57,782 nt of DNA from an uncultured Actinomycetes bacterium (GTDB lineage: Bacteria; Actinomycetota; Actinomycetes; Nanopelagicales; Nanopelagicaceae): assembly GCA_903850565.1 (NCBI GenBank), contig CAINLV010000041.1, positions 1 through 57,782 of the forward strand, given 5' to 3'. Under the pieces are notes generated by a model. That model worked only from the letters and a program-made list of their open reading frames with translations, made no database searches and was not told the DNA's origin. Below, piece after piece: positions 19,201 to 27,552 of this stretch; the first letter of the stretch is position 1, and each line of letters opens with the position of its first letter. The translations under genes and the position numbers were made by a program.

Positions 19201-19833
19201 AACTTCTGCCTGCTTACCTAACGGCTTGAGTTGGCGTCGAAGTTCTACGGTGAGATCCTGAATTCGAGCAAGATTTGCTTGCATAGAATCTAATTTTCGA
19301 AGCGCTTTCTCTTTTCGCTTGCGGTGCTTGAGAACTCCAGCAGCTTCTTCGATGAAGGCACGACGCTCTTCCGGGTTGGCCAACAAAATTGCATCCAATT
19401 GGCCCTGCCCAACAATCACGTGCATTTCGCGACCAATACCGCTGTCGCTGAGAAGTTCTTGGATATCGAGCAAACGCGCTGATTCACCATTGACTTGGTA
19501 TTCGCTGGAACCATTTCGAAACAAAATTCGGGTGATGGTGACTTCCGTGTAATCGATGGGCAACGTGCCTGAGGTGTTATCGATGGTGACCGAGACTTCG
19601 GCTCGTCCCAACGGCGCTCTGGCTGAAGTACCGGCGAAAATGACATCTTCCATCTTGCCGCCGCGAAGGCTCTTGGCGCCTTGCTCGCCCATGACCCAAG
19701 AGAGCGCGTCTACGACGTTGCTCTTTCCAGATCCATTCGGTCCGACCACACAAGTAATCCCTGGCTCAAAATTCAAGCTGGTGGCGGAGGCGAAGGATTT
19801 GAAGCCTTTGAGGGTCATGCTCTTCAAATACAC
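16288..19833 (-). CDS. smc: Chromosome segregation ATPase SMC
   Basis: Condensin-type ATPase that folds and segregates chromosomes with ScpA/ScpB. The 1181 residues have Walker A GPNGSGKSN (about 32-40), long coiled coils, a hinge near 500-640 (RGRLASLISVVDGWEAAVAAAL), the ABC signature LSGGEKS and Walker B FYVMDEVEAALDD. GTG start at 19833, with TAGGTT 6 bases before it, suggesting a leaderless mRNA. Length and domain order are normal. Confidence 0.98.
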   Translation of the reverse strand: MYLKSMTLKGFKSFASATSLNFEPGITCVVGPNGSGKSNVVDALSWVMGEQGAKSLRGGKMEDVIFAGTSARAPLGRAEVSVTIDNTSGTLPIDYTEVTITRILFRNGSSEYQVNGESARLLDIQELLSDSGIGREMHVIVGQGQLDAILLANPEERRAFIEEAAGVLKHRKRKEKALRKLDSMQANLARIQDLTVELRRQLKPLGKQAEVARKASTIQSDVRDSKLRLLADDLLQLRGTLDAEVADETTLRIRRDQVEAALNASRAREEELDGVSLAENPQLINAQENYYKLTAQREKFRGVQNLASERARFLSEENDEARSSGRDPDSMEAEAKVLREQEVAMDKDLAEAKGGLKSVSDELHQLESQLALEENRVSAALRAIADQREGTARQEGHINGLRSRIDATDAEISRLTKSGDDANFRLKKFQEEFALLETEIAGLDASEPDLDSQFEAAKAQLDIAQSEYAALQENVQVLERNRSGLEARLSALKESLVHRDGSNAVLSGRGGVRVRGRLASLISVVDGWEAAVAAALGPLADSIVVEDLHSAVAALTLLKSENAGQSELLVIDHSQAEPTQQALPAGLVSLSSLITSPDIANIVAQLFSGFVAVEDLKAAESALAQDKSLVAVTRDGDVVSRVRVRGGSAQQNSAIEISALLEKTDSELNKVIASSEQIKFELVRSQENLAAKKNEYEDRLARLNESDAKMSGLAEQMAVAGQNVKSAQAEVERSAASLLEASHQRASDEQDLEAALGQFESQQDPQEPDLTHLEDLRSQVSSSRSGEVEARLHLRTQEERLTALGQRALALEISAKNERESASKAIIRREQRALASVTAQAVADAAYEALIQIETSIAKAAAERERLELARSEREGELLAIRVQSRELSTELDQLTSSVHRDEIARAEQRMRIEQLEDRAVEELGVDVATLLGEYGPTNDVPTFVENEAGEFVPGDLIPYRREQQEKRLVQAERSLAMLGKINPLALEEYTALEERLRYLAEQLEDLKKTRKDLLEIVKEVDEKVQQIFHEAFLDTAREFETIFARLFPGGDGRLILTNPDDIMNTGVDVEARPPGKRIKRLSLLSGGEKSLVAVALLVAIFKARPSPFYVMDEVEAALDDTNLGRLLGVFEELREKSQLIIITHQKRTMEIADALYGVTMRGDGVSEVISQRLREAENNS

Positions 19834-19839
19834 GAGGAA

Positions 19840-19845
19840 AACCTA
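19840..19845 (-). promoter_or_regulatory. Leaderless -10 hexamer for smc
   Basis: TAGGTT then 6 bases then the GTG start of smc. It is the likely promoter of smc-ftsY. Confidence 0.45.
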
Positions 19846-19897
19846 CCCTTCCCTGAGCCCAACTTTGACCGATTCTTGGGCAGGAGCGGCAGGATTC

Positions 19898-20719
19898 TTA
19901 TTTTTGACAGGAAAAACAGTAGTGGGTCGACCGATTTGCAAAGGCAATTCGACTTATTGGCCCAGAGCATCTAGGGCAAGGTTGGCCTTCTCGACCATAG
20001 ACATTGAGCGACCTTTCAAAGTAACCACTCTCTCCGTTGACGTTCACATAGAGCTCATCGAAGGAGGTGCCACCTACCGCCAGAGCCGAAGCCATGACCT
20101 GCGTGGCAAGGGATAGGAGGCGCTCCACTTTTTTGGGGCTAAGCGCGCTAGCTATCGTCTGCGGATTTATTTGGGCCAACCATAGGCTTTCATCGGCATA
20201 AATATTTCCAATTCCAGAAATTATGGCTTGGTCCAGCAGAATCTTCTTTATCTCCCGATTGCTGGCTCGAATTCGCTTGACTACCTCCTTCGGTGCGAAA
20301 TTGGGGTCGAAAGGATCCAAGGCAATGTGGGAAACCAGATCGGGCACTTGGCCCCCATGAGCTTGGCCAACGCTGACCCAGCCGAAGGTGCGTTGATCTA
20401 TAAAACCAAGGTGAAAATCCGAGAGCGGAAATAGAACCCGCAAATGTTTATGAATATGCGCCTCTGGTTGTGAAATTCGAAACTGTCCACTCATGCCTAA
20501 GTGGGCGACGAGAGCGAGTTGCTCATTCGTTTGAATCCAGAGAAATTTTCCACGACGGTGGACGGATGAAATTTGGGCTCCTGCAAGCGCAGCAACTGGC
20601 ACTTCAGATTTTGGGTTCAAGCCACGAGGATGGAGCAATCTGGGAACTTTAAATACTTGACCAACGATACTTTTCGCTAAACCTAACCGAACCGTTTCAA
20701 CTTCAGGAAGTTCGGGCAT
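19898..20719 (-). CDS. mutM: Formamidopyrimidine-DNA glycosylase
   Basis: Excises 8-oxoguanine and Fapy lesions and cleaves the abasic site. The 273 residues start MPELPEVETVR, with catalytic Pro2 and Glu3. The H2TH region (GIGNIYADESLW) and the C-terminal zinc finger CPRC...CFSC are complete. The start overlaps the 3' end of rnc by 17 bases, so the two are cotranslated. The rnc-mutM-smc order is standard in actinobacteria. Confidence 0.97.
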   Translation of the reverse strand: MPELPEVETVRLGLAKSIVGQVFKVPRLLHPRGLNPKSEVPVAALAGAQISSVHRRGKFLWIQTNEQLALVAHLGMSGQFRISQPEAHIHKHLRVLFPLSDFHLGFIDQRTFGWVSVGQAHGGQVPDLVSHIALDPFDPNFAPKEVVKRIRASNREIKKILLDQAIISGIGNIYADESLWLAQINPQTIASALSPKKVERLLSLATQVMASALAVGGTSFDELYVNVNGESGYFERSLNVYGREGQPCPRCSGPISRIAFANRSTHYCFSCQK

Positions 20720-21440
20720 AGAGCGCTTCGTACGCTAAACGTGCCGCTATCTGCTCGGCTTCTCTTTTGCTTTTACCTTCGCCAATCGGAAACTTCTCGC
20801 CAGAGAGAACGGCTGCAGCTATGAAACTCTTGTCATGATCTGGTCCGGATTCGGAGATTTCGTATTCGGGAGCAGATAATCCCCGTGCCGCAGCCAATTC
20901 TTGCAATGCAGTCTTTCCATCCAAACCAATGCCCTGATTATGTGCCGCAAGAATTACCGGGCGAACCCAGGTAAGCACGATCTCATTTGTTTTTTCAAAA
21001 CCATGCTCTAAATAGATGGCGCCAATAAGCGCCTCAAGGCAATCGGCCAGGAGTGAATTTTTCTCGCGTCCGCCGGAACTTTCTTCACCTTTTCCAATGC
21101 GAAGGTAAGTGCCTAAATTTAATGATCGAGCAATTTGTGCCAGTGCTCGCATATTTACTACCCCAGAACGAAGTGGAGAGAGTCTGGATTCATCTAAATC
21201 AGGAAAATCTTTGTAGACCTCTTCGGTAACAATCAGTCCTAAGACGCTATCGCCGAGAAATTCCAAGCGTTCATTGGTGGGCAGCCCACCAGATTCATAT
21301 GCAAAGGAGCGATGTGTGAAGGCAAGCTCAAGCAAATCTTCCTTAACCGAGATGCCTAGAGCTTCGGTCAGGCCAGAGTACAGATCAGACCTCGAGAACC
21401 TGACGACGGTTGTAAGTACCGCAGGTTGGGCAAGCAACAT
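20703..21440 (-). CDS. rnc: Ribonuclease III
   Basis: Cleaves double-stranded RNA in rRNA precursors and mRNAs. The 245 residues contain the signature ERLEFLGDSVLGL, an RNase III domain to about 170 and a C-terminal dsRNA-binding domain (ALQELAAARG...EAEQIAARLAYEAL). After the rpmF stop at 21385 there is no ATG, GTG or TTG before the conserved LAFTHRSF. The start therefore must be ATG 21440 or TTG 21437 inside rpmF (56-base overlap), unless CTG is used. The first 15-20 residues do not match the usual N-terminus. Confidence 0.95.
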   Translation of the reverse strand: MLLAQPAVLTTVVRFSRSDLYSGLTEALGISVKEDLLELAFTHRSFAYESGGLPTNERLEFLGDSVLGLIVTEEVYKDFPDLDESRLSPLRSGVVNMRALAQIARSLNLGTYLRIGKGEESSGGREKNSLLADCLEALIGAIYLEHGFEKTNEIVLTWVRPVILAAHNQGIGLDGKTALQELAAARGLSAPEYEISESGPDHDKSFIAAAVLSGEKFPIGEGKSKREAEQIAARLAYEALYARTS

Positions 21441-21558
21441 GCATCAACTTTGGTTGTTGGCATTGCTGGCAGTTGGCCAAGGCAGCAGGAGTGGTTTTCC
21501 ATGAACTACGGCGATGACGGGTTCGAGAACGGGACATCTTTCGCTTTGGAACTGGCAC
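21385..21558 (-). CDS. rpmF: 50S ribosomal protein L32
   Basis: A 57-residue ribosomal protein, easily missed because it is short. It starts at GTG 21558 with AGAAGGG upstream. The product begins MPVPKRKMSRSRTRHRR. The zinc-binding type of L32 is shown by CQQC and CPTC (four cysteines), ending YNRRQVLEV. The gene sits between the YceD gene and rnc, the widespread yceD-rpmF-rnc order, and overlaps the probable rnc start. Confidence 0.97.
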   Translation of the reverse strand: MPVPKRKMSRSRTRHRRSSWKTTPAALANCQQCQQPKLMHVACPTCGTYNRRQVLEV

Positions 21559-21656
21559 GGGAGCGCCCTTCTCTTCATAAATATTTTGGCGCCTAAATAG
21601 CGCTCACTGACTAGAGGAGAAGTATCCCCCATAACTGGTCCAATGACAAAACGGAG

Positions 21657-22223
21657 TTAGGCGTCCTTGCTTTTCCAGCCATCCAGCCCCGCCCAGCGAA
21701 TATCCGGGGTGGCATGGGCGTGGTCCTCCGGAAGCAGGCTCCACTTAATCCCGCACTCGGGGCAAAGTCCAGGGCAATCGGGGTCGCAGAGTGGATGGAT
21801 GGGGAGATCCAAAATAACGGCATCCCGGATTGAAGGCTCCAAGTCGATGATGTCTCCCACCATCTGGCGGACCTCTTCGCCTTCTTCATCACTCTCTGGG
21901 ATCGGCTTTTTTGAGCTTTTCTTCTGGCGGTAATCAATTTCGTACTCGAATAACTCTTGAAAGCTCTGATCGATGGGCAATTCCACTGGGTCCAGGCAAC
22001 GGATGCATTCGCCAACGGCGGTGGTCTCGATGGTGGCTGTGGCCAAAACGCCTTCAGCTACCGCCTCGAGTTTAAGGTCTACATAGATGGGTTCATCCTT
22101 GGCGATGGAAATAATGTCAAAGCCCAAAGGTTCGTGGTCATCGATTTCCAGAGTGAACTCACGCATCTCTCCGGCACGGCGGGGTAGGTCATGGGTATCG
22201 AAATGAAAGGGATTAGATGCCAT
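21657..22223 (-). CDS. YceD/DUF177 family protein
   Basis: A 188-residue member of the DUF177/YceD family, linked in other bacteria to 23S rRNA processing or L32 assembly. It has the cysteine segment ECIRCLDPVEL and the C-terminal DPDCPGLCPECG. The start is placed at ATG 22223 (MASNPFHFDTHDLPRRAGEM), 4 bases after the SepIVA-like gene. The frame stays open to 22298, but that would overlap the neighbour. Adjacency to rpmF is the family hallmark. Confidence 0.9.
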   Translation of the reverse strand: MASNPFHFDTHDLPRRAGEMREFTLEIDDHEPLGFDIISIAKDEPIYVDLKLEAVAEGVLATATIETTAVGECIRCLDPVELPIDQSFQELFEYEIDYRQKKSSKKPIPESDEEGEEVRQMVGDIIDLEPSIRDAVILDLPIHPLCDPDCPGLCPECGIKWSLLPEDHAHATPDIRWAGLDGWKSKDA

Positions 22224-22227
22224 TGGC

Positions 22228-22704
22228 TTATTCCGACAACTCGGAAAGAGCGTGCTTCTCTTCAATGCCGCCGAGTCGATCTCGGCCACGATGCACAACT
22301 TCCAAGGTCTTATTCAAAATTACCTCTAGAGTGGCTAGGCGAGAATCAATGTAAGCGTCGCAATCGTCGCGCTCGCGCTTTGTATCATTCTCGACCTCTC
22401 CCAATATTCGTTGTGCTTCCTTTCGGGCGGCCGAAACTATCTCGGTTTGCTCCACCATTTGCGCAACTTCTTCCCGAGCGAGCGCGATTAAATTATCGGC
22501 GCTCAATCTCGCGTCTTCCAAAATGCGCTCTTGTTCGCGCAAAATTCTTTGGGCTCGATCAAAGTCCACAGGAAGTGCGGTTCGAGCGCCCTCCAAGATT
22601 TCCAATAATTCGCCACGGTGCACTACGCAACTTGCCGACAACGGGACAGAACGAGCTTCCTCGACCATAGTGATTGCCGATTGAACTCTTTCTATTGCAT
22701 CCAT
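22228..22704 (-). CDS. SepIVA/DivIVA-like coiled-coil protein
   Basis: A 158-residue, almost entirely helical protein predicted to form a coiled coil from about 50 to 150. Charged heptads such as QRILREQERILEDAR are visible. By position (between coaD and YceD/rpmF/rnc) and character it corresponds to mycobacterial SepIVA (Rv2927c), a DivIVA-domain septation factor. An AGGAG ribosome site precedes ATG 22704 by 6 bases. The role here is inferred from synteny. Confidence 0.75.
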   Translation of the reverse strand: MDAIERVQSAITMVEEARSVPLSASCVVHRGELLEILEGARTALPVDFDRAQRILREQERILEDARLSADNLIALAREEVAQMVEQTEIVSAARKEAQRILGEVENDTKRERDDCDAYIDSRLATLEVILNKTLEVVHRGRDRLGGIEEKHALSELSE

Positions 22705-22737
22705 AGCGAACTCCTAATGCTTATCGAACTTAAACTT

Positions 22738-23232
22738 CTAATTATCTAAACCAATATTTTCTGCTAACCGGGCCTTAAGCCTTTCTAAGAGTACAGCTGG
22801 CACGTAACTGGAAACGTCTCCCCCATAACTAGCAACTTCTTTCACCAGCGAAGAAGAGAGAAAAGAATGAGCTGGGGCGGTAGACATGAAAAGTGTCTCT
22901 ACATTCTGAAGTTGCAGATTGATCTGAGACATCTGCAATTCGTAGTCAAAGTCGGTTACAGCCCGCAGTCCTTTGACAATAATGGGGATCTGATTTGTTT
23001 TGCAATAATCAACCAATAACCCAGACCATGAATCCACTACAACATTTGGATATTTCGTGGTGACTTCTCGAATCATGTCGATGCGCTCATCGACCGTGAA
23101 GAGCGATTTCTTAGTTCGATTGACCAGCACAGCGACTACAACTTCATCGAAAAGTGAGCTGGCTCTGGCGATGATATCTAAGTGTCCAAAAGTTATGGGA
23201 TCAAAGGATCCAGGACAGACAGCTCTTTTCAC
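22738..23232 (-). CDS. coaD: Phosphopantetheine adenylyltransferase
   Basis: Penultimate step of coenzyme A synthesis: 4'-phosphopantetheine plus ATP to dephospho-CoA. The 164 residues start MKRAVCPGSFDPITFGHLDI, containing the nucleotidyltransferase motif TFGH. The downstream SSSLVKEVASYGGDVSSYVP block is typical of CoaD. The start overlaps the rsmD stop by 4 bases. The rsmD-coaD pair is conserved in most bacteria. Confidence 0.98.
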   Translation of the reverse strand: MKRAVCPGSFDPITFGHLDIIARASSLFDEVVVAVLVNRTKKSLFTVDERIDMIREVTTKYPNVVVDSWSGLLVDYCKTNQIPIIVKGLRAVTDFDYELQMSQINLQLQNVETLFMSTAPAHSFLSSSLVKEVASYGGDVSSYVPAVLLERLKARLAENIGLDN

Positions 23233-23804
23233 GGCAAAACGCTAGCAGAATAGCCTCCGTAGAAGATACTTCCTTGCCCGTAGGAACGAATCTTCTCCTG
23301 TACCAGTGGGTCAGGCCAGGTAAATGGATTACCTTTTGCCGCACGTTCCACCGCTATGAGACCTTTTTCGTCCAATATTCCGCTGGTATGGATAATTTCC
23401 AACATTTCTTCGATCTGCTGATTCGTAAATTCGTAAGGCGGATCCATGAAGATAATGTCGTATCCGATATTTCCCGCAGTTTTCAAGAAGGTGAGAACTG
23501 ACATTTTATAAATGTGATATTTGCCGGGTGCACCCTTGACCATGCCGAAGTTGGCTGACGAGATCGCGAACGCACCTTCATCCTTTTCTACCGAATGGAC
23601 CAGCGCTGCGCCACGAGATAGCGCCTCAACGCCAACCGCTCCAGAGCCACTAAAGAGGTCAAGGAACTTCAAATCTTTTATGGTGGCAAATTCAGATTCC
23701 AGAGAAGAGAAAAGTCCTTCTCTTGCCCGATCCGAAGTTGGTCGAGTTCGTTCCGAGGGCGAAGCCAAGGTTTTGCCTTTGCTCACGCCAGCGATGATTC
23801 TCAT
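23229..23804 (-). CDS. rsmD: 16S rRNA (guanine-966-N2)-methyltransferase
   Basis: Methylates G966 of 16S rRNA with SAM. The 191 residues show MRIIAGVSKGKTL, the RPTSDRAREGLFS segment, SAM motif DLFSGSGAVGVEALSRGA and catalytic DPPY (FMDPPYEF). ATG 23804 has TACCGT 6 bases before it. It follows recG closely, as in most actinobacteria. Confidence 0.97.
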   Translation of the reverse strand: MRIIAGVSKGKTLASPSERTRPTSDRAREGLFSSLESEFATIKDLKFLDLFSGSGAVGVEALSRGAALVHSVEKDEGAFAISSANFGMVKGAPGKYHIYKMSVLTFLKTAGNIGYDIIFMDPPYEFTNQQIEEMLEIIHTSGILDEKGLIAVERAAKGNPFTWPDPLVQEKIRSYGQGSIFYGGYSASVLP

Positions 23805-23810
23805 GGGGTT

Positions 23811-23816
23811 ACGGTA
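23811..23816 (-). promoter_or_regulatory. Leaderless -10 hexamer for rsmD
   Basis: TACCGT then 6 bases then ATG of rsmD, between recG and rsmD. Confidence 0.35.
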
Positions 23817-23820
23817 TCTG

Positions 23821-26034
23821 CTATCCCTTATCCAAAAAAGTTGAAATTTCTTCGGATTTGAGAAGAGCCACTTCGTGGGCCAACATCGGCCAGCTCGACA
23901 AATCTGGGCTTTCTTTTATGAACGCGGCAGAAACTTCGCGAGCCTTTTCGATGAGGGCTTCATCGCGAAGGACTCGTAATAATCGCAAATGTGATCGCGT
24001 ACCCGATTGGGCTCGACCAAGTACATCTCCTTCGCGACGTTGATCCAAATCGATTCGCGAAAGTTCAAATCCATCCAAAGTTCCAGCAACTGCCTGAAGC
24101 CGGCTCATCGCAGATGAATCGGAAGCGGCACCGCTAACCAACAAACACAAACCGGGAATTGATCCGCGACCGACTCGACCACGAAGTTGGTGAAGTTGTG
24201 AAACTCCGAATCTGTCGGCATCCATAATCACCATCATTGAAGCATTGGGAACATCGACGCCAACTTCAATAACCGTGGTGGCAATGAGCACGTCAATTTT
24301 GCCATCGGAGAATGCTTGCATGGTGATCTCTTTTTCCTGCGCAGAAAGTCTTCCGTGAAGAACTGCAACCGCTAAACCTTTCAGCGCTCCACCGGCCAAT
24401 TCCGGAGCCAGAACTTCAACTGCCGTCATCTTTCCTTCGCCACTAATCTGATCCTCTTCAAGGAGATCTCCCATGAGAGCCGCCATCGCCAGGTCTCGTT
24501 CTGAAATTTTACTTTCCGGCTCATCTTCATCACCAACAATTCGCGGTGCAACTACATATGCTTGGTGACCTTTATCAACTTCTTCGCGAATTCGTTCCCA
24601 AGCCCGCTTCAAGAAATGGGGCTTGTCGGCAACGGCAATCACATGGGTTTCGATCGGGATACGCCCCGAAGGAAGTTGGCGCAAGGTAGAAATATCCAAA
24701 TCCCCAAAGATAGTCATGGCCACAGTTCGCGGAATAGGAGTAGCAGTCATAACGAGTAAGTGCGGGGGCAATTTTGCCTTCATTCGTAATGCGTCTCGCT
24801 GCTCAACGCCAAACCTGTGCTGCTCATCGATTACGACTAAACCCAAATCATCAAATTCCACACCTTGGCTCAGAAGCGCATGAGTCCCAATCACTATTCC
24901 AGCCGCTCCGCTAGATATCTTTCCAAGCGCCTCTCTGCGGGAAGCGGCATTAAGTGAACCGGTCAATAGCGCGACCGAAGTACCTTCACTTGCTCCCAAC
25001 AACGTTCCATGGTGAGCCAACGGCCCTAAGAGTTTTTGTATGGTGTTGAAATGTTGAGTTGCTAGAACTTCTGTTGGCGCCAGGAGCGCGGCCTGTCCTC
25101 CTGAGTCCACGACGGCCAACATTGCTCGCAAAGCCACAACAGTTTTACCCGAACCAACCTCTCCTTGCAAAAGTCGATGCATCGGGTGCGGCTGTTGCAT
25201 ATCTGCTTCAATCTCTTGGCAGATCTCGCGCTGACCCGCAGTCAGTTCAAATGGAAGCAGGGATTCAAATTGCGAAACCAAACCATCTTCGCGCACCGTT
25301 CTGGCAACGGCAGTTAATGATTTCAATTCTTCGCGACGCTGCGCCAAAATTAATTGCAAGAGCAGCGCTTCATCAAAAGTCAACCGTTCCCGCGCGCTGT
25401 CAACCTGTTCCAAAGTTTCTGGTTGATGAATATATTTCAGCGCAGACATTAATTCTGGATAATTATTTTCTTCAAGAAGCGAGCTGGGAAGGTACTCTGG
25501 AATCTCGTCCAAAGATGCAAGTGCTACATCCATGCACTGAGCAATTTTCCATGATGGCATTTTCGCTGTAGCTGGATACACCGCTAAGTACTTCCCCGCA
25601 AAATCAGCGATCGCTTCATCTACATTGTTCCCATCGGGGATCAATAAGTAATCAGGATGCGAAAGTTGCTTCTTGCCATTGAACAGACCAACTTTGCCAG
25701 CAAATAATCCCGTGCGTCCGACCCGTAATTCCTTCTGACGCCAGACCTGATTAAAGAAGGTCAGCCAAAGTTTCGAACTTCCATCGGTTAAGACAACCTC
25801 AAGAATCGCTCGCCCATTTATGCGGCGCAGATCAACTTTTTGGATCTCGGCCAAGACCGTTGCTTCATCGCCTTCCAGAAGAGTGGAGATATCGGTGAGT
25901 TCGCCTCGTACGACATATCGCCTTGGGTAATGACGAAGCAGATCTGACACAGATGCCATTCCAAAGCTGGTGGCCAGGACTTTGGCGGTTCGATCCCCGA
26001 TAATGGCGCTGAGCCGGGAATCCAGGGTTGCCAT
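23821..26034 (-). CDS. recG: ATP-dependent DNA helicase RecG
   Basis: Remodels stalled forks and branched DNA. At 737 residues it has an N-terminal wedge/OB domain (about 60-150), then superfamily 2 motifs: GEVGSGKTVVAL (Walker A), DEQHRFGV (motif II), TATPIPRT and the C-terminal QLRGRVGRG motif VI. The C-terminal TRG-like region is present (DGFELSRIDLDQRREGDVLG). It is divergent from rpmB. The preceding gene in many genomes, the DAK-like protein, is absent here. Confidence 0.97.
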   Translation of the reverse strand: MATLDSRLSAIIGDRTAKVLATSFGMASVSDLLRHYPRRYVVRGELTDISTLLEGDEATVLAEIQKVDLRRINGRAILEVVLTDGSSKLWLTFFNQVWRQKELRVGRTGLFAGKVGLFNGKKQLSHPDYLLIPDGNNVDEAIADFAGKYLAVYPATAKMPSWKIAQCMDVALASLDEIPEYLPSSLLEENNYPELMSALKYIHQPETLEQVDSARERLTFDEALLLQLILAQRREELKSLTAVARTVREDGLVSQFESLLPFELTAGQREICQEIEADMQQPHPMHRLLQGEVGSGKTVVALRAMLAVVDSGGQAALLAPTEVLATQHFNTIQKLLGPLAHHGTLLGASEGTSVALLTGSLNAASRREALGKISSGAAGIVIGTHALLSQGVEFDDLGLVVIDEQHRFGVEQRDALRMKAKLPPHLLVMTATPIPRTVAMTIFGDLDISTLRQLPSGRIPIETHVIAVADKPHFLKRAWERIREEVDKGHQAYVVAPRIVGDEDEPESKISERDLAMAALMGDLLEEDQISGEGKMTAVEVLAPELAGGALKGLAVAVLHGRLSAQEKEITMQAFSDGKIDVLIATTVIEVGVDVPNASMMVIMDADRFGVSQLHQLRGRVGRGSIPGLCLLVSGAASDSSAMSRLQAVAGTLDGFELSRIDLDQRREGDVLGRAQSGTRSHLRLLRVLRDEALIEKAREVSAAFIKESPDLSSWPMLAHEVALLKSEEISTFLDKG

Positions 26035-26084
26035 AGGGATATCTTTGCCCCTTTACCGCCGCTTCTGGAGCATTTGCGCTCAAA

Positions 26085-26114
26085 TTGGCAGTTCCTGTGC
26101 GGAGACGCTAACCT
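26085..26114 (+). promoter_or_regulatory. Candidate promoter for rpmB
   Basis: TTGGCA (26085-26090), 18 bases, TAACCT (26109-26114). This would give a leader of about 40 bases before the rpmB GTG, consistent with rpmB having a clear ribosome site (AGGGAG). Confidence 0.4.
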
Positions 26115-26159
26115 ATGCCGCTGGCAAAAATATTCATTACTACTTTTAGGGAGTTTACC

Positions 26160-26345
26160 GTGGCTTCAAACTGCGATATCTGCGGCAAGGGACCTAGCTT
26201 CGGCAATAACGTCTCCCACTCAATGCGCAAAACCCGTCGACGCTGGAATCCAAACATTCAACGAGTACGCACCTTCGTTGCTGGTACCCCAAAGCGCCAA
26301 AATGTCTGCTCTTCTTGCTTGAAGGCTGGCAAAGTTTCTCGTTAA
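26160..26345 (+). CDS. rpmB: 50S ribosomal protein L28
   Basis: A 61-residue ribosomal protein of the zinc-binding type: CDIC near the N-terminus and CSSC near the C-terminus. The centre reads GNNVSHSMRKTRRRWNPNIQ, diagnostic for L28. The start is GTG 26160 because AGGGAG lies 6 bases before it and MASNCDICGKGP is the normal N-terminus; an upstream ATG (26115) would add 15 unrelated residues. A strong hairpin terminator follows. Confidence 0.97.
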   Translation: MASNCDICGKGPSFGNNVSHSMRKTRRRWNPNIQRVRTFVAGTPKRQNVCSSCLKAGKVSR

Positions 26346-26360
26346 TTTACTTTTCTTCAA

Positions 26361-26396
26361 TGCCCTTTCCTACCTAACGTAGGCAAGGGCATTTTT
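26361..26396. terminator. Bidirectional terminator between rpmB and thiL
   Basis: TGCCCTT (26361-26367) pairs with AAGGGCA (26385-26391) and CCTAC with GTAGG, around the loop CTAAC. TTTTT follows on the plus strand and AAGAAAAG lies on the other side. It serves convergent rpmB and thiL. Confidence 0.85.
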
Positions 26397-26443
26397 AATT
26401 TACCAAGCGAACTGGTGAATCCCCCGCCCGTCAGTAATCAAAA

Positions 26444-27427
26444 CTAGCCTTCGAAGTGCGAAAACCCACTGCTTTGGTAGCGGTTCAATCGAACCTTATC
26501 TAGATCATGGAGCAGTGAAATTCCAGATCCACTTGAAACATAACCAATCTCGATAAATCCTGATGGTAATTCTGTGGTGGGCGAAATTGTGGCCAGGAAA
26601 CAGTGGTCTTCGCCACCGGCCAAAATCCATTCCCATGGATCGATTGAACAGAATTGCCCCAGTTCTGTTAATTGGTGATATTCCTGATTATCCGTAAATG
26701 CATCTGTATCGATCACGATCTTGACTTGCGAAGAATGTGCAATATGCCTGGCCTCAGATAAGAGTCCATCACTCACATCGCACATCGCGGTACAACCCAC
26801 GCTCCCCAAGGTTCTAGCCTGCAGATAATTCACCACAGGTTTGCGATGAGCGGATTTTGCTCTGGCAATTAATTCGCCAATGCCAGAACTTTCGCCTAGA
26901 TTTTTTTGATAGAGAGCCAAACCCGCCGCTGCCCATCCCGGCATCGCGGAAATAATTACTCGGTCACCTACCGAAGCACCTGAACGCAACACTGGAATAT
27001 CTACCTCGCCAAATGCGCTGATTGAAATAACTATGGTTTCCGAACGGGTCAAGTCCCCACCAACCACAATCGCACCGACAAGGTCGGCTTCCTGCTGAAT
27101 GCCCCGCGCTAACTCTCGCATCTGTTCCGTCGTGAAATCTGCTGGCAACCCCGCAGTTATTAGCAGGAAGGTTGGCTCCCCACCCATGGCATAAATGTCG
27201 GCCAAATTTGCAGCCGTGACTTTCCCACCAATTTCGGCCAAAGAGCTCCATGCTCGGCGAAAGTGCACATTTTCCACCGCCATATCTGCGACCGCCACGC
27301 TTTTTTGATGGCGAAGATCCAGAATCGCCCCATCATCGCCAATTCCCAAAATGAGCGAGGAGGGCATAGTGGCTGGGCTTTGGAAAACTTCGGTGAGTAC
27401 GGCAATGAGTTCAGATTCACTTGCCAT
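26444..27427 (-). CDS. thiL: Thiamine-monophosphate kinase
   Basis: Phosphorylates thiamine monophosphate to thiamine diphosphate. The 327 residues show GIGDDGAILD near the N-terminus, GGDLTRSETIVISISAFG and the GVSDGLL-like CDVSDGLLSEA, all AIR-synthase-fold ThiL features. ATG 27427 is chosen over GTG 27433 because AGGAGG lies 5 bases before it. The glycine-rich GGEDHCFL segment near residue 270 replaces the common GGEDYEL. Confidence 0.94.
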   Translation of the reverse strand: MASESELIAVLTEVFQSPATMPSSLILGIGDDGAILDLRHQKSVAVADMAVENVHFRRAWSSLAEIGGKVTAANLADIYAMGGEPTFLLITAGLPADFTTEQMRELARGIQQEADLVGAIVVGGDLTRSETIVISISAFGEVDIPVLRSGASVGDRVIISAMPGWAAAGLALYQKNLGESSGIGELIARAKSAHRKPVVNYLQARTLGSVGCTAMCDVSDGLLSEARHIAHSSQVKIVIDTDAFTDNQEYHQLTELGQFCSIDPWEWILAGGEDHCFLATISPTTELPSGFIEIGYVSSGSGISLLHDLDKVRLNRYQSSGFSHFEG

Positions 27428-27552
27428 AGCCACCTCCTACCCTTTAACTCACTCCCAAAATTCTTGCAGAAGCGGTAGCCTGTAAGCCTACTGAGCCGCA
27501 GCGTTGCGACTGGCATTTATTCCACCAGCCACGTTTCAAAGGAGTCCACCCC

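Noticed and set aside
21444-21632. 62-codon minus-strand frame overlapping rpmF
   Set aside because: It is in a different frame from the unmistakable L32 sequence and has no family features.
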